The translations under genes were made by a program, and so were the position numbers. From assembly GCA_011389995.1 (NCBI GenBank), contig JAABTG010000021.1:1-50672 (forward strand): a stretch of 50,672 nucleotides of DNA, given 5' to 3'. The notes beneath the pieces were generated by a model. It saw nothing but the letters and a program-made list of their open reading frames with translations, was not told the origin of the DNA and made no database searches. The stretch's first letter is position 1; each line of letters opens with the position of its first letter. The DNA comes from Thiotrichales bacterium (lineage in GTDB: Bacteria; Pseudomonadota; Gammaproteobacteria; JAABTG01). This document shows positions 40,855 to 48,456 of the stretch, piece by piece.

Positions 40855-42138
40855 TCAGGCGGCGCGCTCGCCCCACACGGCGTAGATGGGGTCCGAGAGG
40901 GCCAGCCGCCCGGCGTACTTGTCGTCTGCTGGGCGCGGCAGGCCGCGCACGGACCAGGTGTTCAGGGCCTCGAAACCCTGTCCCGCCAGGAAGTATTCCA
41001 GCACCAGGCCCGGGCGCTCGAATTCGTGGAGGGCCTCCCAGAGGGCCACCACCTTGGGCGGAAACCAGCGGTTGGAGAAGGTCACCACGAAGCGCCCGCC
41101 GGGGCGCAGCACCCGGGCGGCCTCGACGAACACCTCCAGGGGCCGGGTGAGGTACTCCACCGATACCGTGCATACCATGGCGTCGAAGGCGCCATCGGCG
41201 AAGGGCAGGCGCGGGTCGTGGTTGAGGTCGTGGACGTGGCGTGCCGTGAGCATGGGGTTGGCCTCCAGCTCCGCCCGGTTCATGCCCAGGCCGGTGACGG
41301 CGGCGGGTTCCAGGGCCTGTGGCAGGTGGCTGGTCCAGCTCGTCATGAGGTCCAGCACCCGGGCGTTGCGGGGCAGCAGGCGCCGGTACAGGCCCATGAC
41401 CTGGGCGATGGCGGTGGTGTCCAGGTGATTAACCAGCCGGGGTCTGGCGTAGAAGGCCTCGTCTGCTGCCTCGTCCTCCCGCCGGAAGGGGGCGTCGGAC
41501 CAGAAATCCGTGGGCCGGTCGCCGTATCGTGCCTCCATGCCGGGGCCGCCGTCGAGGATCTGCCCGGCCACCTCGAGGGGCCGTTCGGCGGGCCCGTCCA
41601 CCGTTTCCCAGGCCTCCAGGATGCGGGCCTCGATGGTGAGATCGCGGCCCGCCAGGGGGTGGTTCAGGTCCACCTCGAGGCTGTCCCCCGTGGCCACCAC
41701 CCGGAACGGCCGGGGATCCCTGGGGTGGATGCCGGCGTGGCCGGCGAGGAAGCCCCGGGGATAGAAGCGCCCCACGCGGGGCACGAGTCCCCGCAGGTGG
41801 GGGCGCGCCGGGTCGAAGGCGTCCACCGGCAGCCGCAGGATGAGGCCGGGATCCATGGCGGGGGCCGGGTCATGCCCCGGCGGCACCGCGGCGCGGGTCT
41901 CCTGCCCCACAGGCTGGTGGGCGAGGACGGCGAGGGCCGCCGGCAGGATGTCACGCCCGAGGTCGAGGCGCCGGGCCACGTAACGGTCCTCGTGGCGGGC
42001 CGAGGTGCTGGACCAGGAGACGCCGAATTCCACCGCCGCGCCGGCGCCCTCGTGGGTGGCGGCCAGGGCGGTGGCGCCGGCCGGGGCCAGGGCCGGTGCG
42101 GGAGGCATCACGGCGGGAATGGACCCTGGCTGACTCAT
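40855..42138 (-). CDS. FKBP(SlyD/FkpB-like)-methyltransferase fusion protein
   Basis: The 427-aa protein appears to join two domains. Residues about 35-205 look like an FKBP-type isomerase of the SlyD/FkpB class: MDPGLILRLPVDAFDP, VGRFYPRGF and the family hallmark EVDLNHPLAGRDLTIEARI. Residues about 240-427 are a class I methyltransferase of the type 11 kind, with an unusual motif I (ARVLDLMTSWTSHLPQAL instead of GxGxG), GMNRAELEANP, FDAMVCTVSVEYLTRPLEVF and LRPGGRFVVTFSNRWFP. Neither the substrate nor the reason for linkage is known. ATG 42138 is used; no strong ribosome binding site is seen. It lies 16 bp after the CIA30-like gene. Confidence 0.85.
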   Translation of the reverse strand: MSQPGSIPAVMPPAPALAPAGATALAATHEGAGAAVEFGVSWSSTSARHEDRYVARRLDLGRDILPAALAVLAHQPVGQETRAAVPPGHDPAPAMDPGLILRLPVDAFDPARPHLRGLVPRVGRFYPRGFLAGHAGIHPRDPRPFRVVATGDSLEVDLNHPLAGRDLTIEARILEAWETVDGPAERPLEVAGQILDGGPGMEARYGDRPTDFWSDAPFRREDEAADEAFYARPRLVNHLDTTAIAQVMGLYRRLLPRNARVLDLMTSWTSHLPQALEPAAVTGLGMNRAELEANPMLTARHVHDLNHDPRLPFADGAFDAMVCTVSVEYLTRPLEVFVEAARVLRPGGRFVVTFSNRWFPPKVVALWEALHEFERPGLVLEYFLAGQGFEALNTWSVRGLPRPADDKYAGRLALSDPIYAVWGERAA

Positions 42139-42154
42139 GGCACCGCGCCGCCCG

Positions 42155-42688
42155 TCAGGCCCGATAGAAGGCGATACGGCGCACACACACCTCGGCATGG
42201 AAGGCCCGGCCGATGGCCACCAGGGCGAGGCGGCGCAGGTCCGTGAGGTCGAAGGGCGCGTTGAGGCGGTGGGCGCGGAACAGGGCAAACGGCACCAGGA
42301 TGGTGGACCACTGGGGCGTGGCGGTGAAGGTGGCACGGTAGGATTGCCAGGGCCGCTGGACGTCGCCCGTCTTCAGGTGCAGGCCGTAGGCGTCGTCGTT
42401 GCCCGCCACCTCCAGCAGCACGCCGTGGTAGGCGGAGGCGTCGCGGTGGGCGGGGGGCAGGTCGCGGAGGATCTGCAGGAAGCCGCCGTTGTTCTCCAGC
42501 CGCACCTCTCCCGACATGCACACGCAGTCGGCGCCATCCCGCTCCGTGGCCACCAGGGTGCCGCTGGACACCCCGCCCATGACCTGGTCCGCCACCAGCC
42601 GCCAGCCGGCGGTGGGGTCCGCTGGCGCGGCCCGCCACAACTCCAGGGTGGAGCTGACGGTGGGGGCGGCGGCGGTCGGGGCTGTCAT
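42155..42688 (-). CDS. CIA30 (complex I intermediate-associated protein 30)-like protein
   Basis: A 177-aa beta-sandwich protein with the CIA30 pattern: GWRLVADQVMGGVSSGTL, RLENNGGFLQILRDL and WQSYRATFTATPQWSTILVPFALF. In mitochondria CIA30 (NDUFAF1) helps assemble complex I; bacterial stand-alone members have unknown roles. It lies 5 bp downstream of the glutathione peroxidase gene, so the two are cotranscribed. Confidence 0.85.
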   Translation of the reverse strand: MTAPTAAAPTVSSTLELWRAAPADPTAGWRLVADQVMGGVSSGTLVATERDGADCVCMSGEVRLENNGGFLQILRDLPPAHRDASAYHGVLLEVAGNDDAYGLHLKTGDVQRPWQSYRATFTATPQWSTILVPFALFRAHRLNAPFDLTDLRRLALVAIGRAFHAEVCVRRIAFYRA

Positions 42689-42693
42689 GGGTA

Positions 42694-43230
42694 TCAGAGC
42701 CGGGACTCGATGGCCTCCACCAGCTCCGGGGCGTCGGGGGACACGGCGCTGGGGAAGCTGGCCACCAGGTTGCCTTCCCTGTCCAGCAGGTACTTGTGGA
42801 AGTTCCAGCGCGGGAACTCCCCCGCCAGCTCCCCGAGGTGCCGGTAGAAGGGGTCCGCATTGCCCTCGCCGGCCCGGGTCTTCTCGAACATGGGGAACTC
42901 CACGCTGTAGGTCAGGCGGCAGAACTCCTGGATCTGCTTCTCGGTGCCCGGTTCCTGCCTGCCGAAGTCGTTGCTGGGAAAGCCGGCCACCACCAGGCCA
43001 CGCTCCCGGTACTGGCGGTAGAGGGCCTCCAGGCCCTCGTACTGAGGGGTGTAGGCGCACTTGCTGGCGGTGTTCACCACCAGCACTACCTTGTCCCGGA
43101 AGGCCTCGCACAGGTGCACGGTCTCGTCTCCCGCCAGGCGTTTGAAGCGGTGGTCCAGGGTCTCGGCGCAGGCCAGGGCCAGTTGGGGGGCCGCCAGCAG
43201 GGTGGCGGCGATGGCGAGGGCTCTGATCAT
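42694..43230 (-). CDS. Glutathione peroxidase, exported
   Basis: The 178-aa protein has a signal peptide (MIRALAIAATLLAAPQLALA). The peroxidase active site is intact: Cys in VNTASKCAYTPQYEGLE, Gln in FPSNDFGRQEPG and Trp in FPRWNFHKYL. Cys replaces selenocysteine, as in most bacterial members. The signal peptide suggests periplasmic removal of peroxides, including lipid peroxides. It lies 80 bp downstream of chrR on the same strand and may be read with rpoE-chrR, which would suit singlet-oxygen stress. Confidence 0.92.
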   Translation of the reverse strand: MIRALAIAATLLAAPQLALACAETLDHRFKRLAGDETVHLCEAFRDKVVLVVNTASKCAYTPQYEGLEALYRQYRERGLVVAGFPSNDFGRQEPGTEKQIQEFCRLTYSVEFPMFEKTRAGEGNADPFYRHLGELAGEFPRWNFHKYLLDREGNLVASFPSAVSPDAPELVEAIESRL

Positions 43231-43310
43231 GTTCGGGTCTCTCTGTCAGGGTATGGGACGGCCCTCAGGCGCCGCCCGCGTGCGGACCCCGCCGCCTCGC
43301 GGCGGGACCG

Positions 43311-43982
43311 TCAGATGCCGAAGAAGGGCTGAAGCATGCGGCTCAGGGAGTCCGAGAAGCGCAGCCGCTCGTCGGTGGCGATGAGACAGATGCAGGTCTC
43401 GCTGGTATCCGCCACCGGCTGGTGGTGGATGCCGACGTCCACATCCGCCACATCCCCGGCCTGGAAACGGCCTATCTGGTCCATGAAGGAACCCTTGAGC
43501 ACCAGGGTGAGCTCCGAGCCGCCGTGGCCGTGCTGGGGGATGGTGGTGCCGGGGGCGATGGCGAGCAGCCGGATGCTGCCGTTGCCGGAGTCCACATCCC
43601 GCAGCACGTGTTGCTTTATGCCGGGGGCCAGGGTGCGCCAGCGGACGTCTTCGAGGCCGCCCGGCAGATGGGCGGCCAGCACCGACGGCAGACCGTCTGT
43701 GGTGGGTGGCGTCGTCGTTTGCGACGGGGCGGCGGCAGGGGCCGGGGACTGCTCCTCCGTGCAGACCCGGGCCCACACGGCATCGAAGCCCCCGCCGGAC
43801 AGGGGGGAGTCCTCGAGGGTCTCCAACAGCTCCCCGCCCAGGACCTCGGTCTCCGTGACCCGCCGGCGGCAGCGCGGGCAACGTTCCAGGTGGGCGGCCA
43901 GCAGCAGGGAAAACCCTTCGTTTACGCTGCCCGCCCCGTAGGCCACCAGGGTGGCATCATCGGGATGGTGTCGAATACTCAT
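43311..43982 (-). CDS. chrR: ChrR-type anti-sigma factor
   Basis: The 223-aa protein has an N-terminal zinc anti-sigma domain with His6, His31, Cys35 and Cys38 (HLERCPRC), the same positions as in Rhodobacter ChrR. The C-terminal cupin (about 105-200) carries the second metal site: QHGHGGSELTLVL and GIHHQPV. ChrR holds RpoE inactive until singlet oxygen or organic peroxides cause release. The start overlaps the sigma gene stop (ATGA), as in known rpoE-chrR pairs. Confidence 0.93.
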   Translation of the reverse strand: MSIRHHPDDATLVAYGAGSVNEGFSLLLAAHLERCPRCRRRVTETEVLGGELLETLEDSPLSGGGFDAVWARVCTEEQSPAPAAAPSQTTTPPTTDGLPSVLAAHLPGGLEDVRWRTLAPGIKQHVLRDVDSGNGSIRLLAIAPGTTIPQHGHGGSELTLVLKGSFMDQIGRFQAGDVADVDVGIHHQPVADTSETCICLIATDERLRFSDSLSRMLQPFFGI

Positions 43983-44536
43983 ACTTCTTCTCCCAGAGCC
44001 TTTCTCAGCTTGCCGAAGGCGAGCCGCAAGCGGGACTTGACGGTGCCCAGGGGCAATCCGAGTCTGGCGCCGATTTCTGACTGACTCAGACCCTCGAAAT
44101 AGGCGAGGTTCACGATCTCGCGTTGCTCGGGGGGCAGGGCCGCCACCCGGGCGCGTATCTGTTCACCATCGATCTGATCCGTGGCGCGGTCATGGTCCTG
44201 GGCCTCGTCGGCCTGCTCCGCCACCTGGTCCAGGTCCACCTCATAGAAGCGCTGGCGCCGCAGCCGGTCGATACGCAGGTTACGGGCCACCCGGTAGACC
44301 CAGGCGCCGGGAACGGCCTTGGCGGGGTCATACTGGTGGGCCTTGCGCCAGATCTGCACCATGGTCTCCTGGGCCAGTTCCTCGGCATGGTGCTCCGGAG
44401 CCCCCTGGCGCAGCAGATAACGCTTGATCTTGGGGGCGAAGTGATTGAACAGGGACTCGAAGGCGCGGCGGTCCTGGCGCAGGGCCACCGCCGAGAACCA
44501 TTCGATGAGTTCATCGTGGGAGGGGGAATCTTCCAT
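43979..44536 (-). CDS. rpoE: ECF sigma factor RpoE (ChrR-controlled, ECF11-like)
   Basis: The 185-aa sigma factor has region 2 (AFESLFNHFAPKIKRYLLRQGA, AQETMVQIWRKAHQYDP, WVYRVARNLRIDRLRR) and region 4 (ALPPEQREIVNLAYFEGLSQ, LPLGTVKSRLRLA). The partner ChrR and the sequence of region 2 place it with the singlet-oxygen sigma factors. ATG 44536 is preferred for family length; ATG 44569 would add 11 residues, and a longer reading to 44599 would start upstream of the predicted transcription start. A TGATCC-N18-TAGGT promoter lies upstream, suggesting autoregulation. Confidence 0.92.
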   Translation of the reverse strand: MEDSPSHDELIEWFSAVALRQDRRAFESLFNHFAPKIKRYLLRQGAPEHHAEELAQETMVQIWRKAHQYDPAKAVPGAWVYRVARNLRIDRLRRQRFYEVDLDQVAEQADEAQDHDRATDQIDGEQIRARVAALPPEQREIVNLAYFEGLSQSEIGARLGLPLGTVKSRLRLAFGKLRKALGEEV

Positions 44537-44597
44537 GGAACGCTGAGTAATGATGAGCGCTGCCTGCATCGTCGTGGGACCGGGGTGAACTATACAC

Positions 44598-44626
44598 ACC
44601 TACGCCGCCCCGTGAGATCCGGATCA
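44598..44626 (-). promoter_or_regulatory. Putative RpoE-dependent promoter of rpoE-chrR
   Basis: On the minus strand, TGATCC (44626-44621) is followed by exactly 18 bp and TAGGT (44602-44598). Known ChrR-linked RpoE promoters have TGATCC-N18-TAAGA. The expected transcription start, about 7 bp on, is near 44591, shortly before the rpoE start codon. Confidence 0.65.
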
Positions 44627-44664
44627 CGCCCCGGTGAGACGCCGCAGAGGAGTAGGGTGCCGGA

Positions 44665-44693
44665 TGATCCACCCGTCCGGGCCTAGCGTACCA
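44665..44693 (+). promoter_or_regulatory. Putative RpoE-dependent promoter of the lipid-modification operon
   Basis: TGATCC at 44665-44670, exactly 18 bp, then TACCA at 44689-44693. The -35 element is identical to that of the divergent rpoE promoter and the spacing is the same; the -10 element keeps only its TA and the final A. It lies about 50 bp upstream of the amine oxidase start. Confidence 0.6.
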
Positions 44694-44743
44694 AGGCCTG
44701 ACTTCAACCGCCCCGGAACGGGCCCAAACGGACATTATAAGGC

Positions 44744-46105
44744 ATGGCAGACTCCCCCCTCGACATCGCCGTCATCGGCACCGGCATCTCCGGCATGGCG
44801 GCCGCCTGGTTGCTGGCGAAGAGACACAACGTTACCGTCTTCGAGAAGGACGACCGGGTGGGCGGCCACTCCAACACCGTGACCCTGGACACCCCCGGCG
44901 GGCCGGTGGCCGTGGACACGGGGTTCATTGTCTTCAATGACCGCAATTATCCGAACCTGGTGGCCCTCTTCGACCACCTGGGGGTGGCCAGCCATGCCAC
45001 CGACATGTCCTTCTCCGCGTCCCTGGACGGCGGGCGCTTCGAGTATTCCGGTTCCGGCCTCATGGGGCTGCTGGCCCAGGCCCGCAACATCGCCCGGCCG
45101 CGCATGTGGCGCATGGTGCGGGACCTGCTGCGCTTCTACCGGGAGGCCCCCGGAGATGCCATCAGCCCGGCCATGGAAGGCTATACCCTGGGGGACTACC
45201 TGCGTCTCAAGGGCTACGGCCGGGCCTTCATCGACGACCATCTGCTGCCCATGGGGGCGGCCATCTGGTCCACCCCGGTGAACCGCATGCTGGACTACCC
45301 CTTCCTGGCCTTCACCCGCTTCGCCGCCAACCACGGCCTGCTCCAGACCCGCGACCGGCCCCAGTGGCGCACCGTCAGCGGCGGCAGCAGGCAGTATGTG
45401 GAGCGCCTCACGGCGGATTACGCCGGGCGCATCCGCACCAATGCCGCCGTCACCCAGGTGCGCCGGGAGCCCGGAGGCGTGTGGGTGGAGGACCGCCAGC
45501 ACGAGGTGCGCCGCTTCGACCATGTGGTCATCGCCACCCACGGCGATCAGGCCCTGGCCATGCTCGGCGATGCCGACGGCGCCGAGCGCCGCCTGCTGGG
45601 GGCCTTCCGTTACGAGCGCAATCTTGCCATCCTTCACTCCGACCGGCGGCTCATGCCGCGGGCCCGGCGGGCCTGGGCGAGTTGGAACTTTATGGAACAG
45701 GAAGGTCTGGATCAGCTGGGAGGCGCCCAGCGCAAGGTAACCGTGAGCTACTGGATGAATCGCCTTCAGGGCCTGTCCGGGGCGCCGCCCCTGTTCGTCA
45801 CCCTGAACCCCCGGGACATGCCCCACCAGGACACCATCCACCGCAGCTTCCTCTACGAGCACCCGGTGTTCGACGTGGCCGCCATGCGCGCCCAGCAGTT
45901 GCTGTGGAACCTCCAGGGCAACCGCCGCACCTGGTATTGCGGTGCCCACTTCGGGCATGGCTTCCACGAGGACGGCCTCCAGGCCGGCCTGGCGGTGGCG
46001 GAGCAGCTGGGGGGCATGGCCCGGCCGTGGCAGTTGGACGAGCCCAACGGCCGCATCCATGTCTATCCGGTGGTGGGGCCCGCCAACAGGGCGGTGGCGG
46101 CGTGA
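44744..46105 (+). CDS. FAD-dependent amine oxidase-like protein (RpoE-regulon type)
   Basis: The 453-aa flavoprotein begins with the FAD-binding Rossmann motif IAVIGTGISGMAAAWLLAKR (residues 8-27), then VFEKDDRVGGHSNTV and VDTGFIVFNDRNYPNL. GGSRQYVERL and GHGFHEDGLQAGLAVAEQL are the C-terminal flavin contacts. These NAD/FAD-binding proteins next to DUF1365 and CFA-like genes belong to the singlet-oxygen regulon in Rhodobacter, where related enzymes take part in making furan-containing fatty acids. The same lipid oxidation role is likely here. The stop overlaps the next gene (GTGA). Confidence 0.9.
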   Translation: MADSPLDIAVIGTGISGMAAAWLLAKRHNVTVFEKDDRVGGHSNTVTLDTPGGPVAVDTGFIVFNDRNYPNLVALFDHLGVASHATDMSFSASLDGGRFEYSGSGLMGLLAQARNIARPRMWRMVRDLLRFYREAPGDAISPAMEGYTLGDYLRLKGYGRAFIDDHLLPMGAAIWSTPVNRMLDYPFLAFTRFAANHGLLQTRDRPQWRTVSGGSRQYVERLTADYAGRIRTNAAVTQVRREPGGVWVEDRQHEVRRFDHVVIATHGDQALAMLGDADGAERRLLGAFRYERNLAILHSDRRLMPRARRAWASWNFMEQEGLDQLGGAQRKVTVSYWMNRLQGLSGAPPLFVTLNPRDMPHQDTIHRSFLYEHPVFDVAAMRAQQLLWNLQGNRRTWYCGAHFGHGFHEDGLQAGLAVAEQLGGMARPWQLDEPNGRIHVYPVVGPANRAVAA

Positions 46106-46875
46106 CGGCATCCGCCATCTATCGCGGGCGGGTGGGCCATGAGCGCTTCACCCCCCGCCACCACCGCCTCGACTACCGCGTGTTCGCGCTGTATCTGGAC
46201 CTCGACGAACTGCCCGGCCTCGATGCCGGGCTGCGGCTGTTCGGCTACAACCGGCGGGCCTTCTATTCCGTCCATGACCGTGACCACGGCGACGGCAGCC
46301 CCCTGCGGGACTACGTGCGCGGCCAGCTGGTGCGGGCCGGGATGGCCGACGTGGACGGACCCGTGCGACTGCTGTGCTACCCGCGCATCCTGGGCTACGT
46401 CTTCAACCCCCTGTCGGTCTATTACTGCCACGACCGCGCCGGCACCCTGCGGGCCCTCATATACGAGGTGAGCAACACCTTCGGCGAACGCCACAGCTAC
46501 CTTATCCCCGCCGCGGCCGACGGGGAGGCGGTGCGCCACGGCTGCGACAAGGCCTTCTACGTCTCCCCCTTCCTGCCCATGGACTGCCACTACGACTTCG
46601 AGGTGGGCCCCCCCGGGGAGCGCCTCGCCATCGCCATCCGCGAGCGCTGCGGCGGGGAGCGGGTGCTGGACGCCTGGTTCGGCGGCCGGCGCCTGGCCCT
46701 GTCGGACCGCAGCCTGTGGTCCATGGCCTGGCGCATGCCCCTCATGACCCTCAAGGTCATGGGCGGCATCCACTGGGAGGCCCTGCGCCTGTGGGCCAAA
46801 GGGGTGCCCCTGCACCGCCGGCCCGCCGCGCCCGCCGAGGCCGTCAGCCTCATCACCCCTGACCGCACGGGCTGA
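46102..46875 (+). CDS. DUF1365 family protein
   Basis: A 257-aa protein recognisable by SAIYRGRVGHERFTPRHHRLDYRVF-type start, GYNRRAFYSVHDRDHG, CYPRILGYVFNPLSVYYCHD, YEVSNTFGERHSYL, KAFYVSPFLPMDCHYDF and GIHWEALRLWAKG. DUF1365 proteins nearly always accompany the FAD protein and the CFA-like methyltransferase and are thought to act on membrane lipids. The biochemical role is unproven. GTG 46102 is chosen because it overlaps the upstream stop and the family match starts there. Confidence 0.92.
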   Translation: MTASAIYRGRVGHERFTPRHHRLDYRVFALYLDLDELPGLDAGLRLFGYNRRAFYSVHDRDHGDGSPLRDYVRGQLVRAGMADVDGPVRLLCYPRILGYVFNPLSVYYCHDRAGTLRALIYEVSNTFGERHSYLIPAAADGEAVRHGCDKAFYVSPFLPMDCHYDFEVGPPGERLAIAIRERCGGERVLDAWFGGRRLALSDRSLWSMAWRMPLMTLKVMGGIHWEALRLWAKGVPLHRRPAAPAEAVSLITPDRTG

Positions 46876-46953
46876 CACCGCCGCCGGTTACACCCGCTTT
46901 GCCAAAACCAGATTCGCCGACACCCAATCGTTGACAATGGAGCCCAAGCACCC

Positions 46954-48456
46954 ATGAGTGCCAAAGAGATCACCGCCACCACCTTCGGCCTGCGCTGGAA
47001 CCTGCCCCTGCTGGGTGCCGGCCTGCGTCTGGGGGGCCGCATGGTCGGCCTGTCCGTGAGGCGCCTGCTCAGACGCATCCGCATGGGGACCCTGACGGTG
47101 GAGTTCCCCGACGGCAGCCGCCAGACCTTCCGCGGTGACCTCGATGCCGCGCCCGAGGCGGTCCTTCGCATCAACGACTACGCGGCCCTCACCCGGCTGT
47201 TCCTGAAGGGCGACACGGGCTTCGCCGAGTCCTACATGGACGGCCACTGGGACACCCCCGACCTGGTGGGCTTCATGACCCTGGTGAAGCACAACGAGGA
47301 CCACTGGCGCCGCCAGCTGGACGGCAGCACCGTCAGCCGGGCCTTCAACCGCGTGTTCCACCGCCTGCGGGACAACCACCGCCGCGGCAGCCGTCGCAAC
47401 ATCGAGTACCACTACGACCTGGGCAACGACTTCTACGCCGCCTGGCTGGACGAGACCATGACCTACTCGTCCGCCATGTTCCGCACCCCCGGCATCTCCC
47501 CTCCCCAACCCTCCCCACAAGTGGGGAGGGAGCAGACCAGCCCCTCCCCTATTCATGGTGGAGGCCGGCAGGGGGAAACCCACCCCGCCGCAACCCCCGT
47601 CTCCTCCCCCACCCGTGGGGGAGGCCGGGAGGGGGAAACCCACCCCGCCACAACCCCCAACCTGGCCACCGCCATCTCCTCCCCCACCCGTGGGGGAGGC
47701 CGGGAGGGGGAAACCCACCCCGCCGCAACCCCCAACCTGGCCACCGCCCAATACCGCAAATACGCCCGCATCGCCGCCCTGGCCGGCATCGACTCCGCCA
47801 GCGACGTGCTGGAAGTGGGCTGCGGCTGGGGCGGCTTCCTGGAGCATACCGTGGCCACCACCGGCTGCCGGGCCACGGGCATCACCCTGAGCCGTGAACA
47901 GCTGGCCTACGCCGGGGAACGCCTGGCCCGCGCCGGCGTGGAGGAGCGCGGCCAGGTGCGCCTGCAGGACTACCGCGACGTCACCGGCAGCTACGACGCG
48001 GTGGTGTCCATCGAGATGCTGGAGGCGGTGGGAGAGGCCCACTGGCCCGACTACTTCCGCACCCTCCACGGGCGCCTCAAGCCCGGGGCGCCGGCGGTGG
48101 TGCAGGTGATCACCATCGACGACAAGGTGTTCGAGAGCTACCGCCGGCGGCCGGACTTCATCCAGCGCTATATCTTCCCCGGCGGCATGCTGCCCTCGCC
48201 GGGCCGGCTGCGCCAGGAATCCCGCCGCGCCGGCCTGGAACTGGAGCATGTGGAGACCTTCGGCGCCGACTACGCCGCCACCCTGGCCCTGTGGCGCGAA
48301 CGCTTCCAGGAGGCCTGGCCGCGGCTGCGGGAGATGGGCTACGGCGAGCGCTTCCGGCGCCTGTGGGAGTACTACCTGTGCTATTGCGAGACGGGTTTCC
48401 GCGATGGCGTCATCGACGTGGGGATATACCGTTTCCGCCGCCCGCTCCAGGGCTGA
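46954..48456 (+). CDS. Cyclopropane-fatty-acyl-phospholipid synthase-like methyltransferase with repeat insertion
   Basis: A 500-aa SAM-dependent lipid methyltransferase. The N-terminal domain has FLKGDTGFAESYMDGHWDTPDL, NIEYHYDLGNDFYAAWLDETMTYSSAMF; the catalytic part has LEVGCGWGGFLE, GITLSREQLAYA, SIEMLEAVGEAHW, FIQRYIFPGGMLPS and YLCYCETGFRDGVIDV. CFA proteins usually have about 400-420 residues. The excess is a low-complexity block at residues about 180-265 (47491-47748), made of palindromic DNA repeats read in frame. The position of the E. coli active-site Cys354 is Met here, as in other family branches. The enzyme modifies unsaturated phospholipid acyl chains, either forming cyclopropane rings or adding methyl groups as in furan fatty acid synthesis. 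Confidence 0.9.
   Translation: MSAKEITATTFGLRWNLPLLGAGLRLGGRMVGLSVRRLLRRIRMGTLTVEFPDGSRQTFRGDLDAAPEAVLRINDYAALTRLFLKGDTGFAESYMDGHWDTPDLVGFMTLVKHNEDHWRRQLDGSTVSRAFNRVFHRLRDNHRRGSRRNIEYHYDLGNDFYAAWLDETMTYSSAMFRTPGISPPQPSPQVGREQTSPSPIHGGGRQGETHPAATPVSSPTRGGGREGETHPATTPNLATAISSPTRGGGREGETHPAATPNLATAQYRKYARIAALAGIDSASDVLEVGCGWGGFLEHTVATTGCRATGITLSREQLAYAGERLARAGVEERGQVRLQDYRDVTGSYDAVVSIEMLEAVGEAHWPDYFRTLHGRLKPGAPAVVQVITIDDKVFESYRRRPDFIQRYIFPGGMLPSPGRLRQESRRAGLELEHVETFGADYAATLALWRERFQEAWPRLREMGYGERFRRLWEYYLCYCETGFRDGVIDVGIYRFRRPLQG
47496..47750. repeat. Palindromic GC-rich repeats inserted in frame in the CFA-like gene
   Basis: Two nearly identical 75-bp units (47601-47675 and 47676-47750) follow a partial relative (about 47542-47600) and an initial palindrome (47509-47530: CCCTCCCCAC, AA, GTGGGGAGGG). 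Each 75-bp unit contains CTCCCCCAC-CC-GTGGGGGAG, a perfect 9-bp stem. As 75 is divisible by three, each adds 25 residues (SSPTRGGGREGETHPA..PNLATA). The block interrupts the sequence between the TYSSAMF motif and the AQYRKYARI helix, a surface loop in CFA enzymes. Confidence 0.9.

Noticed and set aside
47601..47750. CRISPR array at the repeats in the CFA-like gene
   Set aside because: The units are contiguous 75-bp tandem repeats without unique spacers and lie within an intact coding frame.
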